A DNA stretch of 64,000 bases from Thermanaerothrix sp034436175 (GTDB taxonomy: Bacteria > Chloroflexota > Anaerolineae > Anaerolineales > Anaerolineaceae): contig CAYRUO010000004.1 of NCBI GenBank assembly GCA_964427505.1, forward strand, positions 186,001 to 250,000, in the 5' to 3' direction. Shown piece by piece: positions 24,589 through 33,876 of this stretch. Position 1 is the first letter of the stretch. Each line of letters starts with the position of its first letter. The translations under genes and the position numbers were made by a program. The notes below the pieces were generated by a model. It did no database searches, had not been told where the DNA came from, and was given only the letters and a program-made list of their open reading frames with translations.

Positions 24589-25554
24589 TTGTTCGAACTC
24601 ATCTTTCTCGGCACCTCAGCCTCTGCACCCTCGATCCGGCGTAACTTACCGGCAATCGTCGTTAAACACGATGAACACCGCTTTTTGGTAGATTGCGGTG
24701 AAGGCACCCAGCGCCAGATTTTGCAAGCCGGGATCGGCTTTAAGCGCCTCAACCGTATTTTGATTACCCACGGGCACTTAGACCATATCTTGGGGCTGGC
24801 AGGACTGCTTTCAACCTTTATGCGCTGGGAAACGATTGACGAATTAGACATCTTCGGCAGTCGCGGCGCCCTAGAACGTATCCACGACCTTCTTTTCGGG
24901 GTAGTGTTGCGCGGCGCCAATCCGCCCATGCCGCTAAACCTACACCCCATCGCCAACGGCACATTTTTCGAAGCCGATGATTTCACGATTACCGCTTTCC
25001 CGGTTCAGCACCGCGGCGCCGATAGCCTGGGCTTCCGCTTTGAGGAAAAGGGACGCCGCCCCTTCCTACCCGAAAAAGCCGAAGCGTTGGGCATCCCGAA
25101 TGGTCCATTGCGCCGCCAACTGGTGGAAGGCCAGGCAGTAACCCTGCCCGATGGGCGCATGATCACGCCCAACATGGTGTTGGGTGAATATCGCCGCGGC
25201 ACACGCTTGGTCATCGTTGGGGACGCCGGCGAGATTGACTCCCTGGTCGAACCGTGTTACCAAGCGGACGCATTGGTGATAGAAGCCACCTATTTGGAAG
25301 AAGAGGCTGAAATGGCGCATCATTTCGGACATCTCACCGCGCGCCGTGCCGCCGAATTGGCCCGCCGTGCCGAGGTTAGCGCATTAATCCTGACCCACCT
25401 CTCGCGGCGCTATCGTGAGAAGGACATACTTCACGAAGCGCAGACCGTCTTCCCTAACGTTTTCGTCGCCCGCGATTTCGATGTCTTTCAGGTCAAATAC
25501 GGCGAACCTTTGCGCCGCACCGAAAACCGCGCTAACGGCCTCCCAAACGGCTAG
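24589..25554 (+). CDS. rnz: Ribonuclease Z
   Basis: A 321-residue metallo-beta-lactamase-fold nuclease that trims tRNA precursors at their 3' ends. The zinc motif is ILITHGHLDHILGLAGL, preceded by DCGEGTQRQILQAG and followed by VFPVQHRG-type and IVGDAGE motifs. The late AEMAHHFGHLTARRAAELA matches the conserved exosite-side His region. Initiation appears to be at TTG 24589 with AGGTGG upstream, giving the family N-terminus (FELIFLGTSASAPS). It overlaps the PLP-enzyme gene by four bases tail to tail. Confidence 0.93.
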   Translation: MFELIFLGTSASAPSIRRNLPAIVVKHDEHRFLVDCGEGTQRQILQAGIGFKRLNRILITHGHLDHILGLAGLLSTFMRWETIDELDIFGSRGALERIHDLLFGVVLRGANPPMPLNLHPIANGTFFEADDFTITAFPVQHRGADSLGFRFEEKGRRPFLPEKAEALGIPNGPLRRQLVEGQAVTLPDGRMITPNMVLGEYRRGTRLVIVGDAGEIDSLVEPCYQADALVIEATYLEEEAEMAHHFGHLTARRAAELARRAEVSALILTHLSRRYREKDILHEAQTVFPNVFVARDFDVFQVKYGEPLRRTENRANGLPNG

Positions 25555-26648
25555 ATCAATCGCCCTATGGTTTCGACCAACCGGCGGATCTGGTCTTCAG
25601 AGTGCGTGGCAAAGATCGCGATGCGCAGCGCCCCGCCCGGCGGGGTGCTGGTATAGCGTGTGACGTGGGCGACACAAATATCGGCTTCAAACAAACGCCG
25701 TTGCAGGGTGCTTAAGTCCACGCCGGGCCGAGCCCTCAAACACAGAATCGGCACAGGGGTATCGGGTAAATCCCAACCCAAGGCGCGCAATCCTGCCCGT
25801 GCCAGTGCCACATTTTGCCACAAGCGCTCGCGCCGCTGTGGTTCGGCCAGCGCAATGCGTAACGCTGCCGCCGAGGCCGCCGCAATCGGCAGTGGGGGCG
25901 GGCTGGTGGCCACATACACCGCAGAGTGGGTCAACCAGCGTTGGATGCGTTCTTGCCGATCCGCCAGGAAGCCACCGTATCCGCCCAAGGCTTTGCTTAA
26001 CGTGGCCGTGGTGAGACAGCGTGCGTTGTTCACCCCCCAATAGTCCGGCGTCCCTCGCCCATGTACCCCCAGAACGCCTACACCGTGGGCATCATCCAGG
26101 GCAACCAGGCCGTCATATTCGACCACAACGCGCAGATAATCGGGCAGAGGCGCAATCTCACCCGAAATCGGAAACACACCGTCGCTGAGCACCAGTGGGC
26201 GTTCACCAGGGCGTAAGTGCAGGGCGATCTGCCGCCGTAAATCCTCAGCATCCAGATGGTGAAAAGACTCTACCGGCAGTCCACTGCCGCGCGCCGCATC
26301 CCATAGACTGAAATGGGCCGCCTCGTCCAAGAAGAGCCGTTCAACCTGACCGCGCAGTCCCTGCACCAGCAACGTCATTCCTAGATAGCCTGTGGGCAGA
26401 TACAATGCCCGCTCCGCCTCGAAATAGGCACAAATGGCCTGTTCCAATTCGGCATAGAGAGGATGCTCACCATAACCCCCGCGTGAAGTGGCCGTGCTCA
26501 GCCCATAACGTGCCAGTGCGGCCTGCGCCGCGGCCAGCACCCGCGGATCGCTCTGCAACCCCAAATAACCTGTACCCGAAAAATAGTCCCGCTCGCGCCC
26601 GGCCACGATAACCCGCGGCCCGACCGGCGAACCCAGCCCTTCCACCAT
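25551..26648 (-). CDS. AONS-family PLP-dependent acyltransferase-like enzyme
   Basis: A 365-residue alpha-oxoamine synthase-like enzyme (8-amino-7-oxononanoate synthase / glycine C-acetyltransferase family). The PLP Lys lies in TTATLSKALGGYGGFL, the cofactor-ring Asp in LVALDDAHGVGVLG, and DYFSGTGYLGLQSDPRV marks the N-terminus. It is slightly short. Such enzymes join an amino acid to an acyl-CoA with loss of CO2. It is translated eight to ten bases after the NlpC/P60 gene, behind the dipeptide epimerase, so it may act on an amino acid released from wall peptides; no other biotin genes are near. ATG 26648 is preferred over GTG 26651 on ribosome-site spacing. Confidence 0.82.
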   Translation of the reverse strand: MVEGLGSPVGPRVIVAGRERDYFSGTGYLGLQSDPRVLAAAQAALARYGLSTATSRGGYGEHPLYAELEQAICAYFEAERALYLPTGYLGMTLLVQGLRGQVERLFLDEAAHFSLWDAARGSGLPVESFHHLDAEDLRRQIALHLRPGERPLVLSDGVFPISGEIAPLPDYLRVVVEYDGLVALDDAHGVGVLGVHGRGTPDYWGVNNARCLTTATLSKALGGYGGFLADRQERIQRWLTHSAVYVATSPPPLPIAAASAAALRIALAEPQRRERLWQNVALARAGLRALGWDLPDTPVPILCLRARPGVDLSTLQRRLFEADICVAHVTRYTSTPPGGALRIAIFATHSEDQIRRLVETIGRLI

Positions 26649-26658
26649 CACCTAGCCT

Positions 26659-27690
26659 CTAAGCCAAAAACGTTCCTGCTGCCACCAGCGATTCGCGCAA
26701 ATGAGCAACCCGCTGGACGTCATCCTCATACACACCGTTGCGGGAACGGGAAGAATGTAAAATGCGCCACCCGCCCAGGCTCAATGCCACATGGGTAATT
26801 GCACGCGCCTCTCCCTTCTCGCCGAAGAAAAGTAAATCGCCGGGTCGCAGGCGCTCAGGGTCACACGCCCGGCCGGCAGCGTGTTGCATATCGGCATCGC
26901 GCGGCAGGGTAATCCCACTCAACCGATGCACCAACTGCACAAAGCCGGAGCAATCTATGCCGTTGGCGGTGGTGCCACCCCACAAATACGGCACACCGAT
27001 CAGCCGGTAAGCATCCTCAATCATCTGCCTCCGCTGTGCCTCCGGGGTGCGGGGCAACGCATCCAAAGCGCGGAGATCCGCCCAAGGCACCCAGCCCGAC
27101 ACATGCGCCTCCACCCGCGCCCAATCTCCCTGTACCTCGTGAACGCGAACCGCCGTGCCGGCGAACAGGCGGCTCACCAGAGAAGCATCGGTGCCGGGTT
27201 GGGCCCGCATCAGGCTCACCGGCGCCGCCACAAGGTGGGTAGGTGCTTGGGGTAACGTTTCACCTAGGTAGGGTCGGTAGGTCCACCCCAGGTAGCCATC
27301 TGCACAGCGCACGAACACCCAGCGCTCTTTTTCTTCTAATACTTCCACTTCCATCCCCCAGAGCAACTGGGTCAACATTTCGGCCAGGAAGGACGGCTCA
27401 CGGTGCAGGCTGGTCAGGTTGGTGGCTACCGCTAAAACCGGATTGTGAGGGCGGCGTAAGATCTGCAGTGCGCTATCCTCCACCTCCCAACGTGCATCTT
27501 CTGCCTTGAGCGCCGTGTGGATGGCCTGACGATCCTCCTCGCTCAACACCCGACCGCTCACATGCAGACGCCAATTTTCAACCCTCTCAACATGGACCTG
27601 AAAAACATGTACACGTTCATCGGCGCGCTCATGTGCCAAACGCGCGAGAACCTTTTGGGCCTGTACCTCGGGAGCAAGTGCCTCACTCAT
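26659..27690 (-). CDS. NlpC/P60 endopeptidase with SH3-type domains
   Basis: A 343-residue protein starting at the ATG at 27690, six bases after AGGAGG. Two bacterial SH3-like regions (about 85-145 and 155-210) precede the C-terminal NlpC/P60 domain. Its catalytic Cys is in NGIDCSGFVQLVHRL, its His in ITHVALSLGG, with LRPGDLLFFG between. No signal peptide is visible, so it probably acts in the cytoplasm, like YkfC-type gamma-D-Glu-diamino-acid peptidases in murein-peptide recycling. The start overlaps the end of the dipeptide epimerase gene by eight bases, which strongly supports that pathway. Confidence 0.88.
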   Translation of the reverse strand: MSEALAPEVQAQKVLARLAHERADERVHVFQVHVERVENWRLHVSGRVLSEEDRQAIHTALKAEDARWEVEDSALQILRRPHNPVLAVATNLTSLHREPSFLAEMLTQLLWGMEVEVLEEKERWVFVRCADGYLGWTYRPYLGETLPQAPTHLVAAPVSLMRAQPGTDASLVSRLFAGTAVRVHEVQGDWARVEAHVSGWVPWADLRALDALPRTPEAQRRQMIEDAYRLIGVPYLWGGTTANGIDCSGFVQLVHRLSGITLPRDADMQHAAGRACDPERLRPGDLLFFGEKGEARAITHVALSLGGWRILHSSRSRNGVYEDDVQRVAHLRESLVAAGTFLA

Positions 27691-28720
27691 GTCCAACCTC
27701 CTGGCGCAAGATTACTCCAATCCCGGGGCGTTCCGGCACTTGAATACGGCCTTCCGCATCATAGGTCAAGCCCTCAAAAGGATCGTTGGCGATCAGAAGC
27801 GGGGCATCCAGGTCTAGCCAGTCGGCCAACGCCGCCAAATGCGCCATGGCCGTCGTGCCCAGTGATGTTTCAATCATGCATCCCAGCAGGATCTTTAGTC
27901 CCAGTTCGCGGGCGCGGCGGATGATCTGCAGTGCGTTGAGCAGGCCCCCAGTCTTCATCAGTTTAACGTTGATGCCTTGCACACCGGCAGCCGCCAGCGC
28001 TTCCACATCGGCAAAGGTTTGCAACGACTCATCCGCCACAATCGGAATGTGCGTCATGGACTGTAATTGCCCCATCTCCACCACGGCTGACTTAGGGAGT
28101 GGTTGTTCGATCATGGCAATCCCAAGTGCTTCTAAACGCGGTAAATAGGCTTGGGCTTCGTCCAGCGTCCAGCCGGCATTGGCATCCACCCGAATTTCGG
28201 CATCCGGGCGCGCCGCCCGAACGCGCGCCAAGCGCTCTAGGTCTTCGGCACCGCCCAATTTTAATTTCAGCACCGGGTAGGCTTGCATGCGCTGCGCCAT
28301 TTCGGCCATGGCGTCGGGGGTGTCTATTGCGATCGTCACCGAGGTTGGCAACCTCGGCGGAGCAGGGAGACCCAACCAGCGGTACAGCGGTTGACCGGCC
28401 TGGCGCGCCAGATAATCCAACACAGCCATCTCCAGCGCACAACGCGCCGGCGCCGGTCCAGTTTCTCCCACCCAAGCCAAGACCTCTTCCAACGAGCGCG
28501 GTAAGTTGCGGTCAGCGCCGGCACGCTGGGCCCAATAGGCTTCACACGCACTCAGGTCAACGCCGTAATAGGGCGGTAATGTCGCTTCTCCCCACCCTAC
28601 ATCTTCTCCCAGCCGCAGCCAGTAGGTCTGACGTGTCTCACTCACACCGTAAGAAAGGCGAAACGGATGCCTCAACACCAGGGTCAGGCGTTGCCATCGT
28701 AGCATAGGGGATGATGCCAT
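27683..28720 (-). CDS. Dipeptide epimerase (L-Ala-D/L-Glu type, enolase superfamily)
   Basis: A 345-residue enolase-superfamily enzyme. The active-site set is complete: the KxK pair in YPVLKLKLGG, metal ligands in RVDANAGW, MIEQPLP and IVADESLQT, and the second base Lys in INVKLMKTGG. This pattern is that of L-Ala-D/L-Glu epimerases, which convert murein dipeptide so that ordinary peptidases can cut it. The capping-domain 20s loop cannot settle exact specificity. It is the first gene of a three-gene operon with NlpC/P60 and AONS-family genes. An AAGGTG ribosome-binding site precedes the ATG. Confidence 0.88.
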   Translation of the reverse strand: MASSPMLRWQRLTLVLRHPFRLSYGVSETRQTYWLRLGEDVGWGEATLPPYYGVDLSACEAYWAQRAGADRNLPRSLEEVLAWVGETGPAPARCALEMAVLDYLARQAGQPLYRWLGLPAPPRLPTSVTIAIDTPDAMAEMAQRMQAYPVLKLKLGGAEDLERLARVRAARPDAEIRVDANAGWTLDEAQAYLPRLEALGIAMIEQPLPKSAVVEMGQLQSMTHIPIVADESLQTFADVEALAAAGVQGINVKLMKTGGLLNALQIIRRARELGLKILLGCMIETSLGTTAMAHLAALADWLDLDAPLLIANDPFEGLTYDAEGRIQVPERPGIGVILRQEVGHE

Positions 28721-28740
28721 AGAATCACCTTAGGTGGAGT

Positions 28741-29688
28741 TTAGTCGCTCTCTTCTTCCTCGCCCGCGCGCAGGCGCAGATAAGACTCGTAGCGCTGAGG
28801 GTGAATCTTCCCCTGCGCCACCGCCTCGCGCACGGCACACCCCGGCTCGTTCGTGTGCGTGCAATCGTTGAACTGGCACAGCGCAACCAGGTCGCGAATC
28901 TCGGGAAAGTACCCATCCAGTTCTTCAGGTTGCGTATCCCAGAGTGCCAGGGTACGCAGGCCGGGCATATCGGCCACATAACCACCGCCATCCAGAGGAA
29001 ACAACTGCCGCACCACGGTGGTGTGCCGCCCTTTGCCCCCTTTCTCCCGCACACTCCCCACCGCCAACCCCAATTCGGGCTGAATAGCGTTGAGCAAACT
29101 GCTTTTGCCCACCCCGGAAGGTCCGGCCAACGCCGAGAGCCGACCGATCAAATGGGCTTTCAGGTCTTCGATGCCGTAGCCGGTCTTGGCAGACGTGTAG
29201 AGCACAGGGTAGCCCAAGGGGGGATATATAGAAAAGATTTCCTGCGCCCGTTCTAGTCCCACGAGATCCACCTTGTTGGCCACAATCAACACCGGGATTT
29301 GCTGCTTTTCAGCGATCACCAAAAAACGATCCAACATGCGCAGGCGCGGCTCCGGCTGCGCACAGGCAAACACCAGGACTAACTGATCCGGATTGGCCAA
29401 AAGCACCTGCTGATACGTGCCCCGCGCGGTAGGTGCACGACGCTCCAGGGCACGCTGGCGCGGCGCGACGGCTTCAATCACGCCACTGCCATCCGGGAGT
29501 AGGGTGACTCGCACCCAGTCCCCCACGGCTACCACATCCCCCTGGCGGTGCATCTTTTTGAGTCGCCCGCGCAAACGGCAGACCACGTTCTGCCCACCGC
29601 TCATGCGTACGGTATAGAAGCCGGACTGGGCGCGGATAACCTGCCCCCAAGCCGGATTGGCAGCAGAGTGTACAGCGTCGGTGCTCAC
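28741..29688 (-). CDS. rsgA: Ribosome small-subunit-dependent GTPase A
   Basis: A 315-residue circularly permuted GTPase that checks late 30S assembly. An OB domain (GQNVVCRLRGRLKK) is followed by the permuted G motifs: G4 VANKVDLV, G5 TSAKTGYG, G1 GPSGVGKSSLLNAI, G2/G3 GRHTTVVRQLF and ADMPGLRTL. The zinc site CQFNDCTHTNEPGC closes the protein. Length is normal. It overlaps the upstream penicillin-binding-protein gene by ATGA. Confidence 0.97.
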   Translation of the reverse strand: MSTDAVHSAANPAWGQVIRAQSGFYTVRMSGGQNVVCRLRGRLKKMHRQGDVVAVGDWVRVTLLPDGSGVIEAVAPRQRALERRAPTARGTYQQVLLANPDQLVLVFACAQPEPRLRMLDRFLVIAEKQQIPVLIVANKVDLVGLERAQEIFSIYPPLGYPVLYTSAKTGYGIEDLKAHLIGRLSALAGPSGVGKSSLLNAIQPELGLAVGSVREKGGKGRHTTVVRQLFPLDGGGYVADMPGLRTLALWDTQPEELDGYFPEIRDLVALCQFNDCTHTNEPGCAVREAVAQGKIHPQRYESYLRLRAGEEEESD

Positions 29689-31979
29689 GGGGTAGGCGTC
29701 TCCTCAGGCACAGGGGTTTCGGTGGGTTCAGGTGTAGCCGTAGGGGTTGGAGTATAGGTGTAAAGCGGTGTTGGGGTCCGCGTGACGTAAAATGACGCTT
29801 CCCAGGGGTAGAGGCGCAGTGGGCGCCCAAAGAAGTAATCTTCGATCACACGGCGGAAGATGGGGGCGGCCACTTCCGACCCTTCGCCGCCGTTCTCCAC
29901 CAACACCACCACGGCAATATCCGGTTTGTCACTGCGGTTGGCATTGGTGTAACCTGCAAACCAGGCGTGTGGTTTTCCGGCGGGGTTAGTTGCCGTGCCG
30001 GTTTTGCCATAGATGGGGATTTGCAAGCCGGCCAGAGCATAATGCGCCGTGCCGCGCGGGTTGTTGACGACACTGCGCATGGCATCCTGGATAATCTTGA
30101 GATTTTCGGGTGAAACCGGCAGTTGCCCCTTCACCTCGGGCTTGAAGGCATAGACCGCTTCGCCATCCGGGTTGGTGATTTTCTCAACCACTTGGGGGCG
30201 GTAGAGCGTGCCGCCGTTTCCCACCGCCGCGATAAAATTCGCTACCTGCAACGGGGTAACCAACATCGCCCCTTGCCCAATGGCCAACTGCACGGCATCG
30301 TTTTCACTGGCCGGATCGGGAATATTGCCCGCCACCTCGGGCAGTTGCTCAAGGCCGGTCGGACTGCCCAGTCCGAACGCCCGCGCCATATTGCTCACAT
30401 CCAGAGGGCGGTTCTGGCGATAAAGTTCCAACCCAATGTGGTAGAACCAGGGATTGCAAGAACGCATCAGCCCCTCAGGTAATGTCAGCGTGCCGCTGGG
30501 CGGTTTATCTTTTTCATAGGTCCAATCGTAGAGGGTCAAGCCGGGGATTTCGGTAAAGGTATGCCCACACTCATAGGTCGAATCGGCGGTAAATAAGCCG
30601 CTCTCCAATGCTGCCGCCATGGTAATGATCTTGAACACCGATCCCAATGGATAGGCGCTCTGGGTAGCACGGTTGAGCAACGGCGTCGTATTGGCATCAA
30701 ATACCTGATTCAACAACCAGGCGCTGTTATAGTTGTTGGGATCAAATAAGTTGGGGTCAAAACTGGGTGAGGATGCCAGCGCCAGAATGCGTCCGGTGTC
30801 ACGTTCCAGCACCACAATCGCGCCCCGAAAGCCCTCAATGGCTTTTTGCACCTGAACCTGGAAGTTCTTATCCAGGGTGGTATAGATAGAATAGGCGGGC
30901 TGAGAGTCACGCTGCCCTAAGCGGGTGAGGATATTTCCTTGGGCATCGGTTACGTAGAGTGCCGCGCCACGCCGGCCGGCCAGGTAGGATTCACCCCACT
31001 GCTCCAGCCCGGCCATGCCGACACGTTCGTCCCCGCGATAGCCTTTGCGTTTGTACTCTTCCAATTGCTCCGCCGGGATAGGCTGAACATAGCCGGTGAC
31101 ATGCGGCGCCGCGCTATCAAAGTAGTAGCGCGTGTTGTAAGTGCGCATGACCAAGCCGCTCAAACTCGAAAGGACATCATAACGCCGCTGCACCGCTTGT
31201 GCCGAGACATCCCCCACCGGAATATACCAATCCGGCGCAGCATACTGGTAGAGCGAACGGATGTAATCCGGGTTCAAGCCGGTCAGGTTGGCCAATTCGG
31301 TTAGTAGCGTACCTTCTTGCGCAGGATCAATCTGCCCTGGGATAATCCCCAAAGCCACCGCATCGGTCTGTGCCGCCAAGGCATTGCCCTGAGCATCGTA
31401 GATGTTACCCCGCGCCGGGATGGTGATGTCCATCATCAAGCGGTTGCCCCCGCGCAGTTCGGGCAGGATCATTCCATCTTCCCACTGCACCTTCCACGCC
31501 CCATCTTGCAGTGTCAGGTTCATCACCATCTCGCGGCTCAGGTCTCCCAACAACACGGTATGAAATGTCACCTGATAGGCCACCTGAGCGGTAGTTGGGT
31601 TGGTCAAGGTCGAAAGAATGGCGTAATCCAACCCGCTCAGGCTCATCGTAGCCGCTACGTCGCGATAGCGCTGAGTGAACGCCTCTTCACTCATGGCGTC
31701 TTGGCTCAAACGGGTCAGCATGGCATACATGCCGGTATAATCCTCGGCTTTCCAGGCCGCTAAAAACGCCTCAGCAGCCCCCCGCACATCCGGAACGGAT
31801 GTTACATTGACCACGGGTTCGCTCAGACTGGGCTGTGCCGAGGGATTGACCGGTGTCGTCACCGTGGGGCGGCATGCCCCTACCAAAAGCGCTATCACAA
31901 TTAGAATCGGTAGCCGCACTTGCCACCGTGTTCGCGCTTCCGATCTTTTCGTCGTTCGCCGCAACGGATTAGCCTTCAT
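29685..31979 (-). CDS. Class B penicillin-binding protein with MecA-type N-terminal domain, probable lipoprotein
   Basis: A 764-residue transpeptidase from the ATG at 31979. A basic N-terminus and hydrophobic stretch end in LLVGA/Cys36, a lipobox, so membrane attachment may be by lipid. An NTF2-like MecA_N domain (about 60-170: FLAAWKAEDYTGMYAML) and a dimerisation region precede the penicillin-binding domain. Catalytic motifs are SVFK (active Ser), SCN and YGKTGTATN. It cross-links peptidoglycan outside the membrane. The C-terminus is a short Thr/Pro/Glu tail. It overlaps maf upstream by 11 bases and rsgA downstream by four. Beta-lactam affinity cannot be judged from sequence. Confidence 0.92.
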   Translation of the reverse strand: MKANPLRRTTKRSEARTRWQVRLPILIVIALLVGACRPTVTTPVNPSAQPSLSEPVVNVTSVPDVRGAAEAFLAAWKAEDYTGMYAMLTRLSQDAMSEEAFTQRYRDVAATMSLSGLDYAILSTLTNPTTAQVAYQVTFHTVLLGDLSREMVMNLTLQDGAWKVQWEDGMILPELRGGNRLMMDITIPARGNIYDAQGNALAAQTDAVALGIIPGQIDPAQEGTLLTELANLTGLNPDYIRSLYQYAAPDWYIPVGDVSAQAVQRRYDVLSSLSGLVMRTYNTRYYFDSAAPHVTGYVQPIPAEQLEEYKRKGYRGDERVGMAGLEQWGESYLAGRRGAALYVTDAQGNILTRLGQRDSQPAYSIYTTLDKNFQVQVQKAIEGFRGAIVVLERDTGRILALASSPSFDPNLFDPNNYNSAWLLNQVFDANTTPLLNRATQSAYPLGSVFKIITMAAALESGLFTADSTYECGHTFTEIPGLTLYDWTYEKDKPPSGTLTLPEGLMRSCNPWFYHIGLELYRQNRPLDVSNMARAFGLGSPTGLEQLPEVAGNIPDPASENDAVQLAIGQGAMLVTPLQVANFIAAVGNGGTLYRPQVVEKITNPDGEAVYAFKPEVKGQLPVSPENLKIIQDAMRSVVNNPRGTAHYALAGLQIPIYGKTGTATNPAGKPHAWFAGYTNANRSDKPDIAVVVLVENGGEGSEVAAPIFRRVIEDYFFGRPLRLYPWEASFYVTRTPTPLYTYTPTPTATPEPTETPVPEETPTP

Positions 31980-32637
31980 CTTCGCCTTCCAGAATCGCCC
32001 GATAGACCGGACAAACATAATTCAAATTTTTTTGACACACTGCCGGCACATCTACCGATGGCTCAAATCCCAAAATCGCCATCGTGCGCACCAGATGGCA
32101 CAACGGCAACCCCATTACACTGGCATAACAACCTTCGAAATCCGTCACCGGATGAAACTCCGTGCTCTGAATGCCATAGGCGCCGGCTTTATCCATGGGT
32201 TCACCGCTGGCTACATATGCCGCAATCTCGGCATCACTGTAATCGCGCATGGGCACCAGCGTATGACAAAGATCCGTGAGCAACTCACCACTGCGGCGGT
32301 CAATCAGGGCAATGGCGGTATAAACCTCATGCACTCGCCCCCGCAGACGGCGCAGGAAATCTTCCGCCTGCTGTGACGATTCCGGTTTACCCAACACCTC
32401 ATCCTCAAACACTACCACCGTATCCGCCGCCAGAATCACGGTGGCTTCGGTCTCAAATTCACTGGCCGCCAGGGCTTTTTCGCGCGCCAGGCGCATCACA
32501 TAATCCTGTGGCGTTTCTTCCACCGCCTGGGTTTCGTCAATATCTGCCGGACGCACCTCAAACGGCCACCCGGTCCAGGAAAGCAAAACACGCCGCCGCG
32601 GTGAGTTTGATGCCAATAAAATCAGGGGGGTACTCAT
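31969..32637 (-). CDS. maf: Maf-family nucleoside triphosphate pyrophosphatase with C-terminal extension
   Basis: A 222-residue protein. The Maf signature is present: ILLASNSPRRRVLLSWTG at the N-terminus, catalytic Asp in ILAADTVVVFEDEVLGKP, and KAGAYGIQSTEF with GCYASVMGLPL later. Maf proteins hydrolyse modified or non-canonical nucleoside triphosphates such as dTTP/UTP or m7GTP. About 25 extra residues after the usual end contain two cysteines (VDVPAVCQKNLNYVCPVY), not typical of the family. It heads the maf-PBP-rsgA overlap chain. Confidence 0.92.
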   Translation of the reverse strand: MSTPLILLASNSPRRRVLLSWTGWPFEVRPADIDETQAVEETPQDYVMRLAREKALAASEFETEATVILAADTVVVFEDEVLGKPESSQQAEDFLRRLRGRVHEVYTAIALIDRRSGELLTDLCHTLVPMRDYSDAEIAAYVASGEPMDKAGAYGIQSTEFHPVTDFEGCYASVMGLPLCHLVRTMAILGFEPSVDVPAVCQKNLNYVCPVYRAILEGEDEG

Positions 32638-32706
32638 AACTGCCTATGATTTTATCACACCCCATTCAGCCCAATAGAATGGGCGAGCCTACCTTAAGGT
32701 GGGATT

Positions 32707-33876
32707 TCACCCACCCAAACAAGCCTGCACCAAGGTACGATACCCCCAGACCGCGCGCGCAACTTGCTCAACAGCAATCCACTCATCCACAATGTGCGCC
32801 TGAGCCAGATCCCCCGGCCCATAAATGAACGCCGTGATCCCCCGCTCTGTCGCCGCCGAGGCATTGGTGCCGAAACCGGCGGCCATCGTTTCTGCCGGCA
32901 GTCCCTGCGACCTCAAGGCGTCTAAGATGCGCACCCGCCAGGGGTTATCCGGCGGCACTTTCCAGGCGGGGAGAAAATCCACCCCTTCTAAAACCCGACC
33001 GGTGTAACACATCTGGCGCAGAGTCGCCAGGTTCACATCAACCCTCGGTGTGTCCTCCAGCGCCTGCCTCACCCGTGTTAGCAGAGAGGCCGCCGTCTCC
33101 CCCGGCACCAAGCGCGCCACCACATGCGCCTGACACCGCGGCGGCACCAGGCTGATATTGGGATAAGGCTCGGAGCAAATATCGGTCACCACAAAGATTT
33201 CTTCACCCAGATCTTCATCATACCGACGCGGCATGGCCTCAAGCCGCGCCAATGCCGCCATCATGCGTTGGATGGCATTCTCGCCCTGCTGAGGGTGCGA
33301 GGTGTGTGCCGCTCGTCCCTGGGCGGAAATTTCCAGCGTCGCCCGTCCTTTTTGGGCAACGGCCAGGCGTAGGTTCGTAGGTTCCCCGGTGATGAAAACT
33401 GTGGGGTGATATAGCGCCAGCAGATCCTCTACCGCGCGACCCGTCAGCGTTTCTTCCAACACGGTAGCCGCTAACACGACCTGACCCCGTAACTCAGACC
33501 GCGGTAGTGACGCTACTGCCGCCAGCATGGCCGCCAATGAAGCGTGGGTGTCCGCCGCCCCTCGCCCCCACACCCGCCCATTTTCTACAATGCCCCCAAA
33601 CGGTGGGTAATGCCAGGCGTTTTCAACCCCCACTGCGACAACATCCAGATGCGAATCCAGCAGCAGGGTCGGACCGGACTGCTCGCCCGGCCAGATCCCG
33701 ATCACATTGCCTAAGGGGTCGCGCCGCACCCCCTCGAACCCCAAGGCAAGCATCTGCGCCTGCACATAGTCCGCGGCGGCTTCTTCCGCCCCTGAGAAAG
33801 CCGGCAGGCGCACCAAATCCACCAGCAGACGCAAAGCCTCACTGCTGGCCGTTTCTAAAGGCAGAACCGGGCTCAT
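32707..33876 (-). CDS. M20-family metallopeptidase/deacylase
   Basis: A 389-residue zinc hydrolase of the ArgE/DapE/YgeY group. Metal ligands are in LLLDSHLDVV, the bridging Asp in WGRGAADTHASLAAML, the catalytic Glu pair in VLEETLTG, and GEPTNLRLAVAQKGRA leads into the lid domain (RAAHTSHPQQGENAI). The C-terminus resumes the catalytic fold (GFGTNASAATERGI ... HIVDEWI). Dipeptides or N-acyl amino acids are the usual substrates. It overlaps the dppC-type permease gene by four bases, so it probably processes what the transporter imports. Confidence 0.88.
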   Translation of the reverse strand: MSPVLPLETASSEALRLLVDLVRLPAFSGAEEAAADYVQAQMLALGFEGVRRDPLGNVIGIWPGEQSGPTLLLDSHLDVVAVGVENAWHYPPFGGIVENGRVWGRGAADTHASLAAMLAAVASLPRSELRGQVVLAATVLEETLTGRAVEDLLALYHPTVFITGEPTNLRLAVAQKGRATLEISAQGRAAHTSHPQQGENAIQRMMAALARLEAMPRRYDEDLGEEIFVVTDICSEPYPNISLVPPRCQAHVVARLVPGETAASLLTRVRQALEDTPRVDVNLATLRQMCYTGRVLEGVDFLPAWKVPPDNPWRVRILDALRSQGLPAETMAAGFGTNASAATERGITAFIYGPGDLAQAHIVDEWIAVEQVARAVWGYRTLVQACLGG

